Assembly (NCBI RefSeq): GCF_030345695.1
Contig: NZ_JAUASV010000002.1
Coordinates: forward strand, 186,001 to 250,000
Direction: 5' to 3'
Source: Galbitalea sp. SE-J8
GTDB lineage: Bacteria > Actinomycetota > Actinomycetes > Actinomycetales > Microbacteriaceae
DNA: 64,000 bases
In this document: positions 15,801-23,984 of the stretch, piece after piece
Layout of the letters: the number at the start of each line of letters is the position of its first letter
How positions within the stretch are numbered: the first letter of the stretch is position 1
Made by a program: the position numbers and the translations under genes
Notes under the pieces: generated by a model
Databases searched by the model: none
Told to the model about the DNA's origin: nothing
Seen by the model: the letters and a program-made list of their open reading frames with translations, nothing else

Positions 15801-17450
15801 ATGGCATCCGTGTTCACACGCAAGCGCGCCCTCGTGGCCGCCGCCGGCATCGCGAGCGCAGCGCTCGTGCTCGCCGGCTGCGCGACCACGACGAACAAGC
15901 CGGGCTCGAGCTCGGACTCGAGCGACGGCATCGTCATCGGAACGACCGACACGGTCACGTTCCTCGACCCGGCGGGCAGCTACGACAACGGCTCGTTCGC
16001 GATCATGAACCAGGTCTTCCCGTTCCTGTTCAACACGCCCGAGGGCTCGCCCGACGTGCAGCCGGACATCGCCGAGTCGGGTGAGTTCACCGACCCGAAC
16101 ACGTTCACCGTGAAGCTCAAGCCGGGCCTGAAGTGGGCCAACGGCGACGACCTGACGAGCTCCGACGTCAAGTTCACCTTCGACCGCCAGCTCGCGATCG
16201 GCGCGAGCGGCGCCGACAACGGCAACGGCCCGTCGTCGCTGCTCGGCAACCTGGACAGCGTCGACGCGCCCGACGACACGACCGTCGTCTTCCACCTGAA
16301 GAGCGCCAACGACCAGACCTTCGAGCAGGTGCTCTCGAGCCCCGCCGGCCCGATCGTCGACGAGCAGGTGTTCGCGGCCGACGCGATCACGCCCGACGCC
16401 GACATCGTCAAGGCCGACGCGTTCGCCGGTCAGTACACGATCACCGACTACGACCTGAACAAGCTCGTGCAGTTCCAGGCGTACGACGGCTACCAGGGCC
16501 TGCTCGGCCCGGCCAAGACCAAGACGGTGACCCTGAAGTACTACACCGACTCGTCGAACCTCAAGCTCGACGTGCAGCAGGGCAACATCGACGTCGCGTT
16601 CCGCAGCCTCTCGGCGACGGACATCGCCGACCTGAAGGGCGACAGCAAGGTGCAGGTCGTCGACGGCCCCGGCGGCGAGATCCGCTACATCGTGTTCAAC
16701 TTCGACACGATGCCCTACGGCGCGAAGACGGATGACGCGGACGCGGCCAAGGCCCTCGCGGTCCGGCAGGCGGCCGCCGACCTGATCGACCGCCAGGCGA
16801 TCGCGACGGACGTCTACAAGGACACCTACACGCCGCTCTACTCCTACGTGCCGGACGGCCTCACGGGCGCCACGAGCGTGCTCGAGGACCTGTACGGCGA
16901 CGGCGACGGCGGCCCCGACGCCGACAAGGCCAAGGCGACCCTCGAGGCCGCGGGCGTGAAGACCCCGGTCGACCTCAAGCTCCAGTACGTCTCCGACGGC
17001 CACTACGGCCCGTCGAGCGCCGACGAGTACGCGGCGATCAAGGAGCAGCTGGAGTCGACCGGCCTGTTCGCGGTCGACCTGCAGTCGACGGAGTACGCGA
17101 CGTACTCGAAGGAGCGCACGCAGGACGCCTACCCGGCCTACCAGCTGGGCTGGTTCCCGGACTTCTCGGACGCCGACAACTACCTGACGCCGTTCTTCTC
17201 GAAGGACAACTTCCTGAGCAACCACTTCGACGACGCCGAGGTGCAGGACGACCTGGTCGCCGAGTACACCACCGGCGACGCGGAGGCGCGCACGGCGGCC
17301 ATCGAGAAGACGCAGGCGGATGTCGCGGCCCAGCTGTCGACGCTGCCCCTGCTGCAGGGCTCGCAGGTCGCGGTCGCGGGCAAGGACGTCTCGGGCGTGA
17401 CGCTCGACGCATCCTTCAAGTTCCGCTACGGGACGCTCACGAAGGGCTGA
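15801..17450 (+). CDS. ABC importer substrate-binding lipoprotein, family 5 (peptide/nickel type)
   Basis: A 549-aa extracytoplasmic protein with a lipobox at LVLAGC (cysteine about residue 27) after a short hydrophobic signal. It has the SBP family 5 layout: FLDPAGSYDNG, then LKPGLKWANGDDLTSSDVKFTFDR near residue 110-135, and a C-terminal lobe with AYQLGWFPDFSDADNYLTPFF near residue 435. AGGAAGAGG precedes the ATG. It heads a five-gene importer operon. The ligand is probably a peptide or similar small molecule; the sequence does not specify it. Confidence 0.9.
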   Translation: MASVFTRKRALVAAAGIASAALVLAGCATTTNKPGSSSDSSDGIVIGTTDTVTFLDPAGSYDNGSFAIMNQVFPFLFNTPEGSPDVQPDIAESGEFTDPNTFTVKLKPGLKWANGDDLTSSDVKFTFDRQLAIGASGADNGNGPSSLLGNLDSVDAPDDTTVVFHLKSANDQTFEQVLSSPAGPIVDEQVFAADAITPDADIVKADAFAGQYTITDYDLNKLVQFQAYDGYQGLLGPAKTKTVTLKYYTDSSNLKLDVQQGNIDVAFRSLSATDIADLKGDSKVQVVDGPGGEIRYIVFNFDTMPYGAKTDDADAAKALAVRQAAADLIDRQAIATDVYKDTYTPLYSYVPDGLTGATSVLEDLYGDGDGGPDADKAKATLEAAGVKTPVDLKLQYVSDGHYGPSSADEYAAIKEQLESTGLFAVDLQSTEYATYSKERTQDAYPAYQLGWFPDFSDADNYLTPFFSKDNFLSNHFDDAEVQDDLVAEYTTGDAEARTAAIEKTQADVAAQLSTLPLLQGSQVAVAGKDVSGVTLDASFKFRYGTLTKG

Positions 17451-17550
17451 GACACCCGCACCCGGGTCGGGGCGGCACCGCACGGTGCCGCCCCGACCCG
17501 CGTCTCCGTCAGCCCCCGCGCCGTCCACGGCGCTCGCACGAAAGGCACCC

Positions 17551-18654
17551 GTGAGCTCGCAGGCCACCGATCAGGTCACCGCGGCGCCGGTCGACCCGGC
17601 CCCGGCAGCCCCCCGACGACGTCGATCCGGCGGGGGCGGGCTGTGGCGCTACCTCGTGGTGCGCTTCCTGCTCATCATCCCGACGGTGTTCATCCTCGTC
17701 ACGATGGTGTTCTTCCTCATGCGCCTCACCGGCGACCCGATCACGGCGGCGCAGGGCGGCCGACTGCCCCCCGATGAGCTCGCGCGCCGCATCCACGCCG
17801 CCGGGTACGACCGGCCGATCCTCGTGCAGTACGTCGAGTACCTCGGCAACCTGCTGCGCGGCGACTTCGGCACGACGCTCACCGACGGCACGCCAATCAC
17901 CCAGCTGCTCACCGAGTACGGCGGCGCGACGCTCGAGCTCGCGCTCTACGCGATCATCGTGGCCGTCATCGTCGGCATCCCGCTCGGCATGATCGCGGCC
18001 CGTCTGCGCGACCGCTGGCCGGACGCCGTGCTGCGCGTGCTCGCGATCCTCTGGTACGCGACGCCGGTGTTCTTCGTCGGCCTGCTGCTCAAGCTCGTCT
18101 TCGCCGTGTGGCTCGGCGTTCTCCCCGTCGCCGGCCGCGCCTCGACGAGCACGGAGATCGACATGCAGTCGATCACGAACGCGACCGGCCTCTACCTGCT
18201 CGACGCCATCCGCCTGGGCAGCGCCGCGGACATCGTCGACGTGCTGCAGCACGCCGTGCTGCCGGCCATCGCGCTCGGCTTCCTCACGGCGGGCGTGTTC
18301 CTGCGGCTCGTGCGCACGAACGTCATCGGCACCCTGTCGCGGGAGTACATCGACGCGGCGCGCTCGCGCGGCGTGAGCGAGTTCCGGCTCGTGACGCGCA
18401 ACGCGTTCAAGCCCGCGCTCATCCCCGTCATCACGGTCATCGGCCTGCAGGTCGCGATGCTGCTCGGCGGCGCGATCCTCACCGAGACGACGTTCGAGTG
18501 GCGCGGGCTCGGCTACCAGCTCGGGCACTACCTCGGCGCCCGCGACTTCGTCGCGGTGCAGGGCATCGTCGCACTGCTCGCCGTCATCGTCGCCGTGACC
18601 AACTTCATCGTCGACGTCGTCGCGGCGATCGTCGACCCGCGAGTGAGGTACTGA
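17551..18654 (+). CDS. ABC importer permease, DppB type
   Basis: A 367-aa inner-membrane permease with about six transmembrane segments. The first follows a 30-residue basic N-terminal tail. TGDPI in the first periplasmic loop and YIDAARSRGVSEFRL (the EAA-like cytoplasmic loop that contacts the ATPase) are typical of DppB. The start at GTG 17551 is chosen because AAAGG lies 5 bp upstream. It overlaps the next permease by one base (TGATG). Confidence 0.92.
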   Translation: MSSQATDQVTAAPVDPAPAAPRRRRSGGGGLWRYLVVRFLLIIPTVFILVTMVFFLMRLTGDPITAAQGGRLPPDELARRIHAAGYDRPILVQYVEYLGNLLRGDFGTTLTDGTPITQLLTEYGGATLELALYAIIVAVIVGIPLGMIAARLRDRWPDAVLRVLAILWYATPVFFVGLLLKLVFAVWLGVLPVAGRASTSTEIDMQSITNATGLYLLDAIRLGSAADIVDVLQHAVLPAIALGFLTAGVFLRLVRTNVIGTLSREYIDAARSRGVSEFRLVTRNAFKPALIPVITVIGLQVAMLLGGAILTETTFEWRGLGYQLGHYLGARDFVAVQGIVALLAVIVAVTNFIVDVVAAIVDPRVRY

Positions 18655-19673
18655 TGGCGAAGCGATCCCTGCTCGACCGGCTGCCGGTCGTGCACCAGGT
18701 GCGCCAGAGCGTCGGCGTTCAGCGCGGCATGCTCGTCACGGGCCTCGTGCTCACGGTGCTGTTCGTCCTCGTGGCGATCTTCGCGCCGCTCGTCGCGCCG
18801 TACGGCTTCGCGCAGCTGCGCGACGCCGCGGGCCACGCGTTCGGCGCGCAGCAGCCGCCGAGCGCCGAGCACCTGCTCGGCACGACGGTCGGCGGTTTCG
18901 ACGTGCTGTCCCGGGTGATCTGGGGCGCGCGCACGGCGCTCACGACCATCGTCATCGCGGTCATCCTGTCGCTGCTGCTCGGCGTGGCGCTCGGCCTCGT
19001 CTCGGGCTACCTCGGCGGCTGGGTCGATCGCGTGCTCGTCGTCATCGCCGACGCGGTCTACGCGTTCCCGTCCCTGCTGCTGGCGATCGTCACGGCCATC
19101 ATCATCTCGGGCGGCCGGTCCGGACTCTGGCAGGGCATCTGGTCGGCGGCCATCGCGATCACCGTGATCTACATCCCGCAGTACTTCCGCGTCGTGCGCG
19201 CGGAGGCCGCGCGCATCAAGTCCGAGTCGTTCGTCGACGCCGCGAAGGTCATCGGCACGCCGACCGCGCGCATCATGACGCGTCACGTGCTGCGCAACGC
19301 GACCCGCACGCTGCCGCTCATCGCGACGCTCAACGCCGCCGAGGCGATCTCGACGCTCGCGGCGCTCGGCTTCCTCGGCTTCGGCATCGAGCAGACCTCG
19401 GCGGCGGAGTGGGGCTACGACCTCAACCGCTCGATCTCCGACGTCACGGCCGGCATCTGGTGGACGTCGATCTTCCCCGGTGTCGCGATCGTGCTCGTCA
19501 TCCTCGGCATCACGCTCGTCGGCGAGAGCCTCAACGACCTCGCCGACCCGCGCCTGCGCACACGGCGGAGAGCGGATGTCGGCGAGCCGCTGACGGCGGA
19601 CGTCGCGGTCGGGCCGGGCGGCGCCATCCTCGACGACCGGCAGCCCGCGACGGGGGAGATGGGGACACGATGA
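18654..19673 (+). CDS. ABC importer permease, DppC type
   Basis: A 339-aa permease with an N-terminal membrane segment, a periplasmic domain containing HLLGTTVGGFDVLSRVIWGAR and a BPD_transp_1 core. The EAA-like motif reads SFVDAAKVIGTPTARIMTRH, and the NAAEAISTLAALGFLGFGI helix is typical of DppC. It pairs with the upstream DppB to form the channel. The last 45 residues are an extra hydrophilic tail. The stop overlaps the ATPase start by 4 bp. Confidence 0.92.
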   Translation: MAKRSLLDRLPVVHQVRQSVGVQRGMLVTGLVLTVLFVLVAIFAPLVAPYGFAQLRDAAGHAFGAQQPPSAEHLLGTTVGGFDVLSRVIWGARTALTTIVIAVILSLLLGVALGLVSGYLGGWVDRVLVVIADAVYAFPSLLLAIVTAIIISGGRSGLWQGIWSAAIAITVIYIPQYFRVVRAEAARIKSESFVDAAKVIGTPTARIMTRHVLRNATRTLPLIATLNAAEAISTLAALGFLGFGIEQTSAAEWGYDLNRSISDVTAGIWWTSIFPGVAIVLVILGITLVGESLNDLADPRLRTRRRADVGEPLTADVAVGPGGAILDDRQPATGEMGTR

Positions 19674-21352
19674 CCGGCACCACCGAGAACGTGCTCGCCG
19701 TCCGCGACCTCGAGGTCTCGTTCGCGAGCGACTCCGGCACGGTCGCCGCCGTGCGCGGCGTGAACCTGACCGTCGCGCCGGGCGAGGTCGTCGCCGTGGT
19801 CGGCGAGTCCGGCAGCGGCAAGACCGTGACGGCGAAGTCGATCCTCGGGCTGCTGCCCGAGACCGCGACGACGCGCGGCGCGGTCGTGCTCGACGGCGAC
19901 GACATGCTCGCCGTCTCCGGCCGCCGGCTGCGCGAGCTGCGCGGCACGCGCGCCGCGATGGTGTTCCAGGAGCCGTCGACGGCGCTCAACCCGGTCTACA
20001 CGGTGGGCTGGCAGATCGCCCAGGGCCTGCGCGCGCACGGCAGGTACACGCGCAAGCAGGCGCGGGCGAAGGCCGTCGAGATGCTCCGGACCGTCGGCAT
20101 CCCGGATGCGGCCGAGCGCGTCGACTACTACCCGCACCAGTTCTCGGGCGGGCAGAAGCAGCGCATCGTGATCGCCATGGCGCTCGTGCTCGAGCCGGGA
20201 CTCATCGTCGCCGACGAGCCCACGACGGCGCTCGACGTCACGGTGCAGGCGGAGATCCTCGAGCTGCTGCGTCGCGTCGCGGCGGACTTCGGCACGTCGA
20301 TCCTCATCATCACCCACAACATGGGCGTCGTCGCCGACCTCGCCGACCGCGTCGTCGTGATGTACGAGGGCGAGGTCGTCGAGCAGGCGCCCGTGCGGCA
20401 GCTGTTCTCCGCGCCCGAGGCGCCCTACACGCGCCGGCTGCTCGCCGCGGTGCCGCGCATCGGCGAGCGCGTCTCGGCCCGGTCGGTCGTCGACCCGGAC
20501 GCCGAGCCCGTGGTCGCGGCGGACAGGCTCGTCATCGAGTACCCGGGTCGCCTCGGCCGCGGCGGGTTCCGCGCGGTCGACGGGGTGAGCTTCACGATCG
20601 CGCCGGGCGAGGTGCTCGGCCTGGTCGGCGAGTCCGGCTCCGGCAAGACCACGATCGGCCGGGCCATCGCCGGGCTGCAGAGCGTGAGCGGCGGCTCGCT
20701 GCGCGTGCTCGGGCACGAGATGCTCGGGGTGCGCGAGCGCGAGTTCCGTCCCGTGCGGCGCGACATCGGCTTCGTGTTCCAGGACCCGGCGACGAGCTTC
20801 AACCCGCTGCTCACCATCGGCCAGTGCATCGCCGAGCCGCTCGTCGTGCACGGTCGCGCCAGGGACGCGGATGCGGCATCCGCCCGCGTCGCCCAGCTGC
20901 TCGACGCGGTGGAGCTGCCCGCCGCCTACGCCGCGCGCTTCCCGCACGAGCTGTCCGGCGGTCAGCGCCAGCGCGCGAGCCTCGCGCGCTCCCTCGCGCT
21001 CGACCCGAAGCTGCTCATCGCGGACGAGCCGACGAGCGCGCTCGACGTGAGCGTGCAGGCGCGCGTGCTCGAGCTGTTCGGCCGCCTGCAGGACGAGCTC
21101 GGCTTCGCCGCCCTGTTCATCAGCCACGACCTCGCCGTCGTCGACCTGCTCGCCGATCGCATCGGCGTGCTGTACCGCGGTGTGCTCGTCGAGGAGGGCA
21201 CGGGCGAGGACGTGCTGCAGCGGCCGCGGCATCCGTACACCCGGCGCCTGCTCGCGTCGCTGCCCGTGCCCGACCCGGTCGAGCAGGCCGAGCGTCGCGA
21301 GCGCCTCGCGGCGATCGTCGCGGCCGAGGCCGCCGCCGCGGGAGAGGACTGA
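19670..21352 (+). CDS. ABC importer ATPase, fused DppD-DppF type with two nucleotide-binding domains
   Basis: A 560-aa protein with two complete ATPase domains. Domain 1 (about 1-270) has GESGSGKT, the signature FSGGQKQR, Walker B LIVADEPTTALD and H-loop IITHN. Domain 2 (about 280-550) has GESGSGKT, LSGGQRQR, LLIADEPTSALD and FISHDLAV. All catalytic Glu and His residues are present, so this subunit alone can power the transporter. The arrangement resembles YejF/GsiA. Confidence 0.93.
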   Translation: MTGTTENVLAVRDLEVSFASDSGTVAAVRGVNLTVAPGEVVAVVGESGSGKTVTAKSILGLLPETATTRGAVVLDGDDMLAVSGRRLRELRGTRAAMVFQEPSTALNPVYTVGWQIAQGLRAHGRYTRKQARAKAVEMLRTVGIPDAAERVDYYPHQFSGGQKQRIVIAMALVLEPGLIVADEPTTALDVTVQAEILELLRRVAADFGTSILIITHNMGVVADLADRVVVMYEGEVVEQAPVRQLFSAPEAPYTRRLLAAVPRIGERVSARSVVDPDAEPVVAADRLVIEYPGRLGRGGFRAVDGVSFTIAPGEVLGLVGESGSGKTTIGRAIAGLQSVSGGSLRVLGHEMLGVREREFRPVRRDIGFVFQDPATSFNPLLTIGQCIAEPLVVHGRARDADAASARVAQLLDAVELPAAYAARFPHELSGGQRQRASLARSLALDPKLLIADEPTSALDVSVQARVLELFGRLQDELGFAALFISHDLAVVDLLADRIGVLYRGVLVEEGTGEDVLQRPRHPYTRRLLASLPVPDPVEQAERRERLAAIVAAEAAAAGED

Positions 21353-21356
21353 CCGG

Positions 21357-22193
21357 ATGCCCCGCCCCGTCGTCATCGCGGACGACCTGTCCATGCACTA
21401 CCCGGCGCGCAGCGCGGCGAAGCGCGTCGACGCCGTGAGCGGCGTGACGTTCAGCATCGCGGCGGGGGAGTCGCTCGCGATGATCGGGGAGTCCGGCTCG
21501 GGCAAGTCGACGCTCGCGGCGGCGATCGCCGGCGTCGCGGGCATGCACGACCTCGGCTCGCCCGTCATCCACGGCGGCGCGCTGAGCGTGCTCGGCACCG
21601 ACGTGCGCACGATGAGCGGGCGCATGCGGGACACCCTGCAGTTCCGGGTCGGCTACCTGCCGCAGGACGCCGGGGCGCGCCTGTCCCCGCACCTCACGGC
21701 GGGCGAGAACGTCGCGGCCCCGATCTACGCGCGCGACAAGCGCTTCGACCAGCACCTCGCGGGGCAGGCGGTCGCGACGCTCATCGACCAGGTGCGCCTG
21801 CCGCTCGTCACGATGAACAAGTTCCCGTACGAGCTCTCCACGGGACAGCGGCAGCGCGTCGCGATCGCGCGCTCGCTCATCCTCGAGCCGGAGCTGCTCG
21901 TCGCCGACAACCCGACCGCGGGCGTCGACGTGACCGTGCGGCACACCATCGTCGAGACGCTCCGCGAGGTGCAGCGCGCCCGCGGCATCTCGGCCCTCGT
22001 CATCGCCGGCGCGCTCGACGAGGTGCGGGCGCTCGGCGACCGCATCCTCGTCATGCACGAGGGGCTCGTCGCGGGCATCGGGACGATGGCCGAGATCCTC
22101 GACCAGTCCTGGCATCCGTACGTCGACGGTCTCGTGCGCGCGGACCGGCTCATGACGACGGATGACGCGCCGGCCCCGTCGGCGCGGGTGTGA
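21357..22193 (+). CDS. Third ABC ATPase subunit with degenerate catalytic residues
   Basis: A 278-aa ABC-type domain with intact Walker A (GESGSGKST) and signature LSTGQRQRVAIARS. The Walker B end reads LLVADNPTAGVD, with Asn in place of the catalytic Glu. The H-loop reads SALVIAGALDEV, with no histidine at the usual VSHD/ITHN position. It can probably bind ATP but should hydrolyse it poorly. It is the last gene of the importer operon, 4 bp after a two-domain ATPase that is complete by itself, so a regulatory or structural role is likelier than an engine role. Confidence 0.85.
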   Translation: MPRPVVIADDLSMHYPARSAAKRVDAVSGVTFSIAAGESLAMIGESGSGKSTLAAAIAGVAGMHDLGSPVIHGGALSVLGTDVRTMSGRMRDTLQFRVGYLPQDAGARLSPHLTAGENVAAPIYARDKRFDQHLAGQAVATLIDQVRLPLVTMNKFPYELSTGQRQRVAIARSLILEPELLVADNPTAGVDVTVRHTIVETLREVQRARGISALVIAGALDEVRALGDRILVMHEGLVAGIGTMAEILDQSWHPYVDGLVRADRLMTTDDAPAPSARV

Positions 22194-22269
22194 CGGCGCG
22201 GGTGCGACGGCGTGGGTGTGACGGCGCGGGTGTGACGGCGCGGGCCGGGTTCGGGGAGGGGTGCTGATC

Positions 22270-23241
22270 GTGTCCGGGTGGCTCGTCGGGGGTTACACGC
22301 CGGACCTCGGCGGCGTGGGGGAGGGGATCGTGCGCGTCGGCCTCGACGCCGACGGCGGTCTGGTGCACCGTGGGCTCGCGGCCGCCGTCGCCTCGCCCTC
22401 GTACCTCGCGGCGGCGGGCGACCTCGTGCTCGCGGCGAGCGAGGGCGCGGGACGCGTCGAGGCCTTCGTGCGCGACGGCGGCGGACTGCGCTCGATCGGC
22501 GGCGCGGAGTCCGGCGGCGGGTGGCCGTGCCACCTCGGCGTCTACGGCGACACGGTCGTCGTCGCGAACTACCGCGATGGCGCGCTCGGCGTGCTCGCGC
22601 TCGACCCGCTGCGCCTCGACGGCGTCGTGACGGCGCGCGGATCCGGAGCGCACCCGCGCCAGGAGCAGCCGCACGCGCACTCGACGGCCTGGAGCGGCGG
22701 GCGGCTGCTCTCCGCCGACCTCGGCACCGACACGATCGGCGTGCACACGCTCGCGCACGGGGTGCTGCACCGGGTCGGCACGTGGCGGGCTCCGGACGGC
22801 ACCGGTCCGCGCGACCTGCTCGTGCATCCGTCCGGCCGCGTCTTCGTGCTCGGCGAGCTCGCGAACGTGCTCATCGAGCTGCGCTGGAGCGGCGCGGGCG
22901 AGCTCGAGCTCGTGCGCCAGGCGTCGCTGCCGGGCGCCCGCGCGGACGACCAGGCCGCCGGTCTCGCACTCGCGCACGACGGCCGCTACCTGCTCGCGGG
23001 GCTGCGGGGCAGCGACGCCATCGCGGTGTTCGACCTCGCCGGCGGCGGGCTGCGCGCGCTCGGCGCGACGCCTACGGGCGGTTCCTGGCCGCGGCACTTC
23101 GCGGTCGACGGTGAGCTCGTGCTCGTCGCGAACGAGCGCTCGAGCACGCTCACCTGCCTCAGGATCGGCGCCGACGGCGACCTGGCGCCCGCGGGCGAGC
23201 CGCTCGCGGTCGCCTCGCCGACCTTCCTGCTGCGGGCGTGA
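22270..23241 (+). CDS. Lactonase-like seven-bladed beta-propeller protein
   Basis: A 323-aa protein made of repeated propeller strands. Typical motifs are SPSYLAAAGDLVLAASEGAG, CHLGVYGDTVVVANYRDG, QPHAHSTAWSGGRLLSADLG and SWPRHFAVDGELVLVANE. These match the 6-phosphogluconolactonase (Pgl/YbhE) family. The biochemical role is uncertain because many members are not true Pgl enzymes. No signal peptide is seen. GTG 22270 is preferred over GTG 22261 because GGGGAGGG ends 9 bp before it. Confidence 0.8.
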   Translation: MSGWLVGGYTPDLGGVGEGIVRVGLDADGGLVHRGLAAAVASPSYLAAAGDLVLAASEGAGRVEAFVRDGGGLRSIGGAESGGGWPCHLGVYGDTVVVANYRDGALGVLALDPLRLDGVVTARGSGAHPRQEQPHAHSTAWSGGRLLSADLGTDTIGVHTLAHGVLHRVGTWRAPDGTGPRDLLVHPSGRVFVLGELANVLIELRWSGAGELELVRQASLPGARADDQAAGLALAHDGRYLLAGLRGSDAIAVFDLAGGGLRALGATPTGGSWPRHFAVDGELVLVANERSSTLTCLRIGADGDLAPAGEPLAVASPTFLLRA

Positions 23242-23300
23242 CCCGTGGCATCCGCACGGTCGTCGATTTGCTACAGTGGATGCGCCCCTTCGGGGGTTCT

Positions 23301-23373
23301 TCCTCGATAGCTCAATTGGCAGAGCAATCGGCTGTTAACCGATAGGTTCTTGGTTCGAGTCCAAGTCGGGGAG
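23301..23373 (+). tRNA. tRNA-Asn (GTT)
   Basis: A 73-nt cloverleaf. The acceptor strands TCCTCGA and TCGGGGA pair (one G-U), the D arm has GCTC/GAGC, and the anticodon loop CTGTTAA has GTT at 23334-23336. The T arm is CTTGGTTCGAGTCCAAG and the discriminator base is G. CCA is not encoded. Confidence 0.97.
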
Positions 23374-23531
23374 CTGTCCGGCCCGGATTCGCGTGAGCGG
23401 GTGCCGGGCCTTCCTCGTTGCCGGGTGTGTCTGGCTCTCGGTGTGTCTGGCTCACTCGCTAGCTCTTCCTCGCTCCGGGTCTGCCCGGCCCCGTCGCACA
23501 GCGCCGGGGTGCGCGTCCCGCGTCGCCGAAT

Positions 23532-23617
23532 TGGGGAAATTCAGGAGTTGCGCGGCGTCGAGGTGCGCGTGGTCGGCGTGTCGCCCGGGCGGTGCGCGCA
23601 ACTCCTGAGTTTCCGAA
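23532..23617. repeat. Dispersed palindromic element, copy G (86 bp)
   Basis: Left arm TGGGGAAATTCAGGAGTTGC (23532-23551), right arm GCAACTCCTGAGTTTCCGAA (23598-23617), 46-bp loop. The right arm has an A-to-G change giving a G-U wobble with the left arm. Part of the duplicated segment. Confidence 0.9.
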
Positions 23618-23724
23618 TCTCTCGCGCGGGCGGGGGTCTGGGTGTGTCCGGCACGGGCGTGCCCGGACACGGTCTGCCCGGCCCCGCGGCACAGCGCCGG
23701 GGTGCGCGTCCCGCGTCGCCGGAT

Positions 23725-23810
23725 TGGGGAAATTCAGGAGTTGCGCGGCGTCGAGGTGCGCGTGGTCGGCGTGTCGCCCGGGCGGTGCGCGCAACTCCTG
23801 AATTTCCGAA
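23725..23810. repeat. Dispersed palindromic element, copy H (86 bp)
   Basis: Left arm TGGGGAAATTCAGGAGTTGC (23725-23744), right arm GCAACTCCTGAATTTCCGAA (23791-23810). The loop is identical to copy G, but the right arm carries A where copy G carries G. Confidence 0.9.
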
Positions 23811-23984
23811 TCTCTCGCGCGGGCGGGCGGGCTGAGCGCGGCGGGGCTCCCCGGGGGAGGCCGCGCCCCGGGGGGAGCCGCACGCGCTGGCGAGCCCGCG
23901 AGCACGAGGGCGTACTCCCGGGGGAGTACGGGCGGCGTCCCGCGGGCGGATGCCGCCCGCACGGGCCGCGGATAGCATCGGCAC

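Larger units (their letters stand above)
23478..23829 (+). repeat. Duplicated 159-bp segment carrying palindrome copies G and H
   Basis: The stretch 23374-23984 (611 bp) between tRNA-Asn and the histidine kinase has no supported gene. A segment at 23478-23636 recurs at 23671-23829, offset 193 bp, nearly identical. Each unit carries one full palindromic element with the same loop. This is the only place where two copies share a loop, showing recent local duplication rather than independent insertion. Confidence 0.88.

Noticed and set aside
23393-23835. Several open frames across the palindromes near tRNA-Asn (peptides with ATPEFPN, QLLNFR, SEIQELR)
   Set aside because: These peptides are translations of the palindromic arms in different frames and recur at every copy; they are repeat artefacts, not genes.
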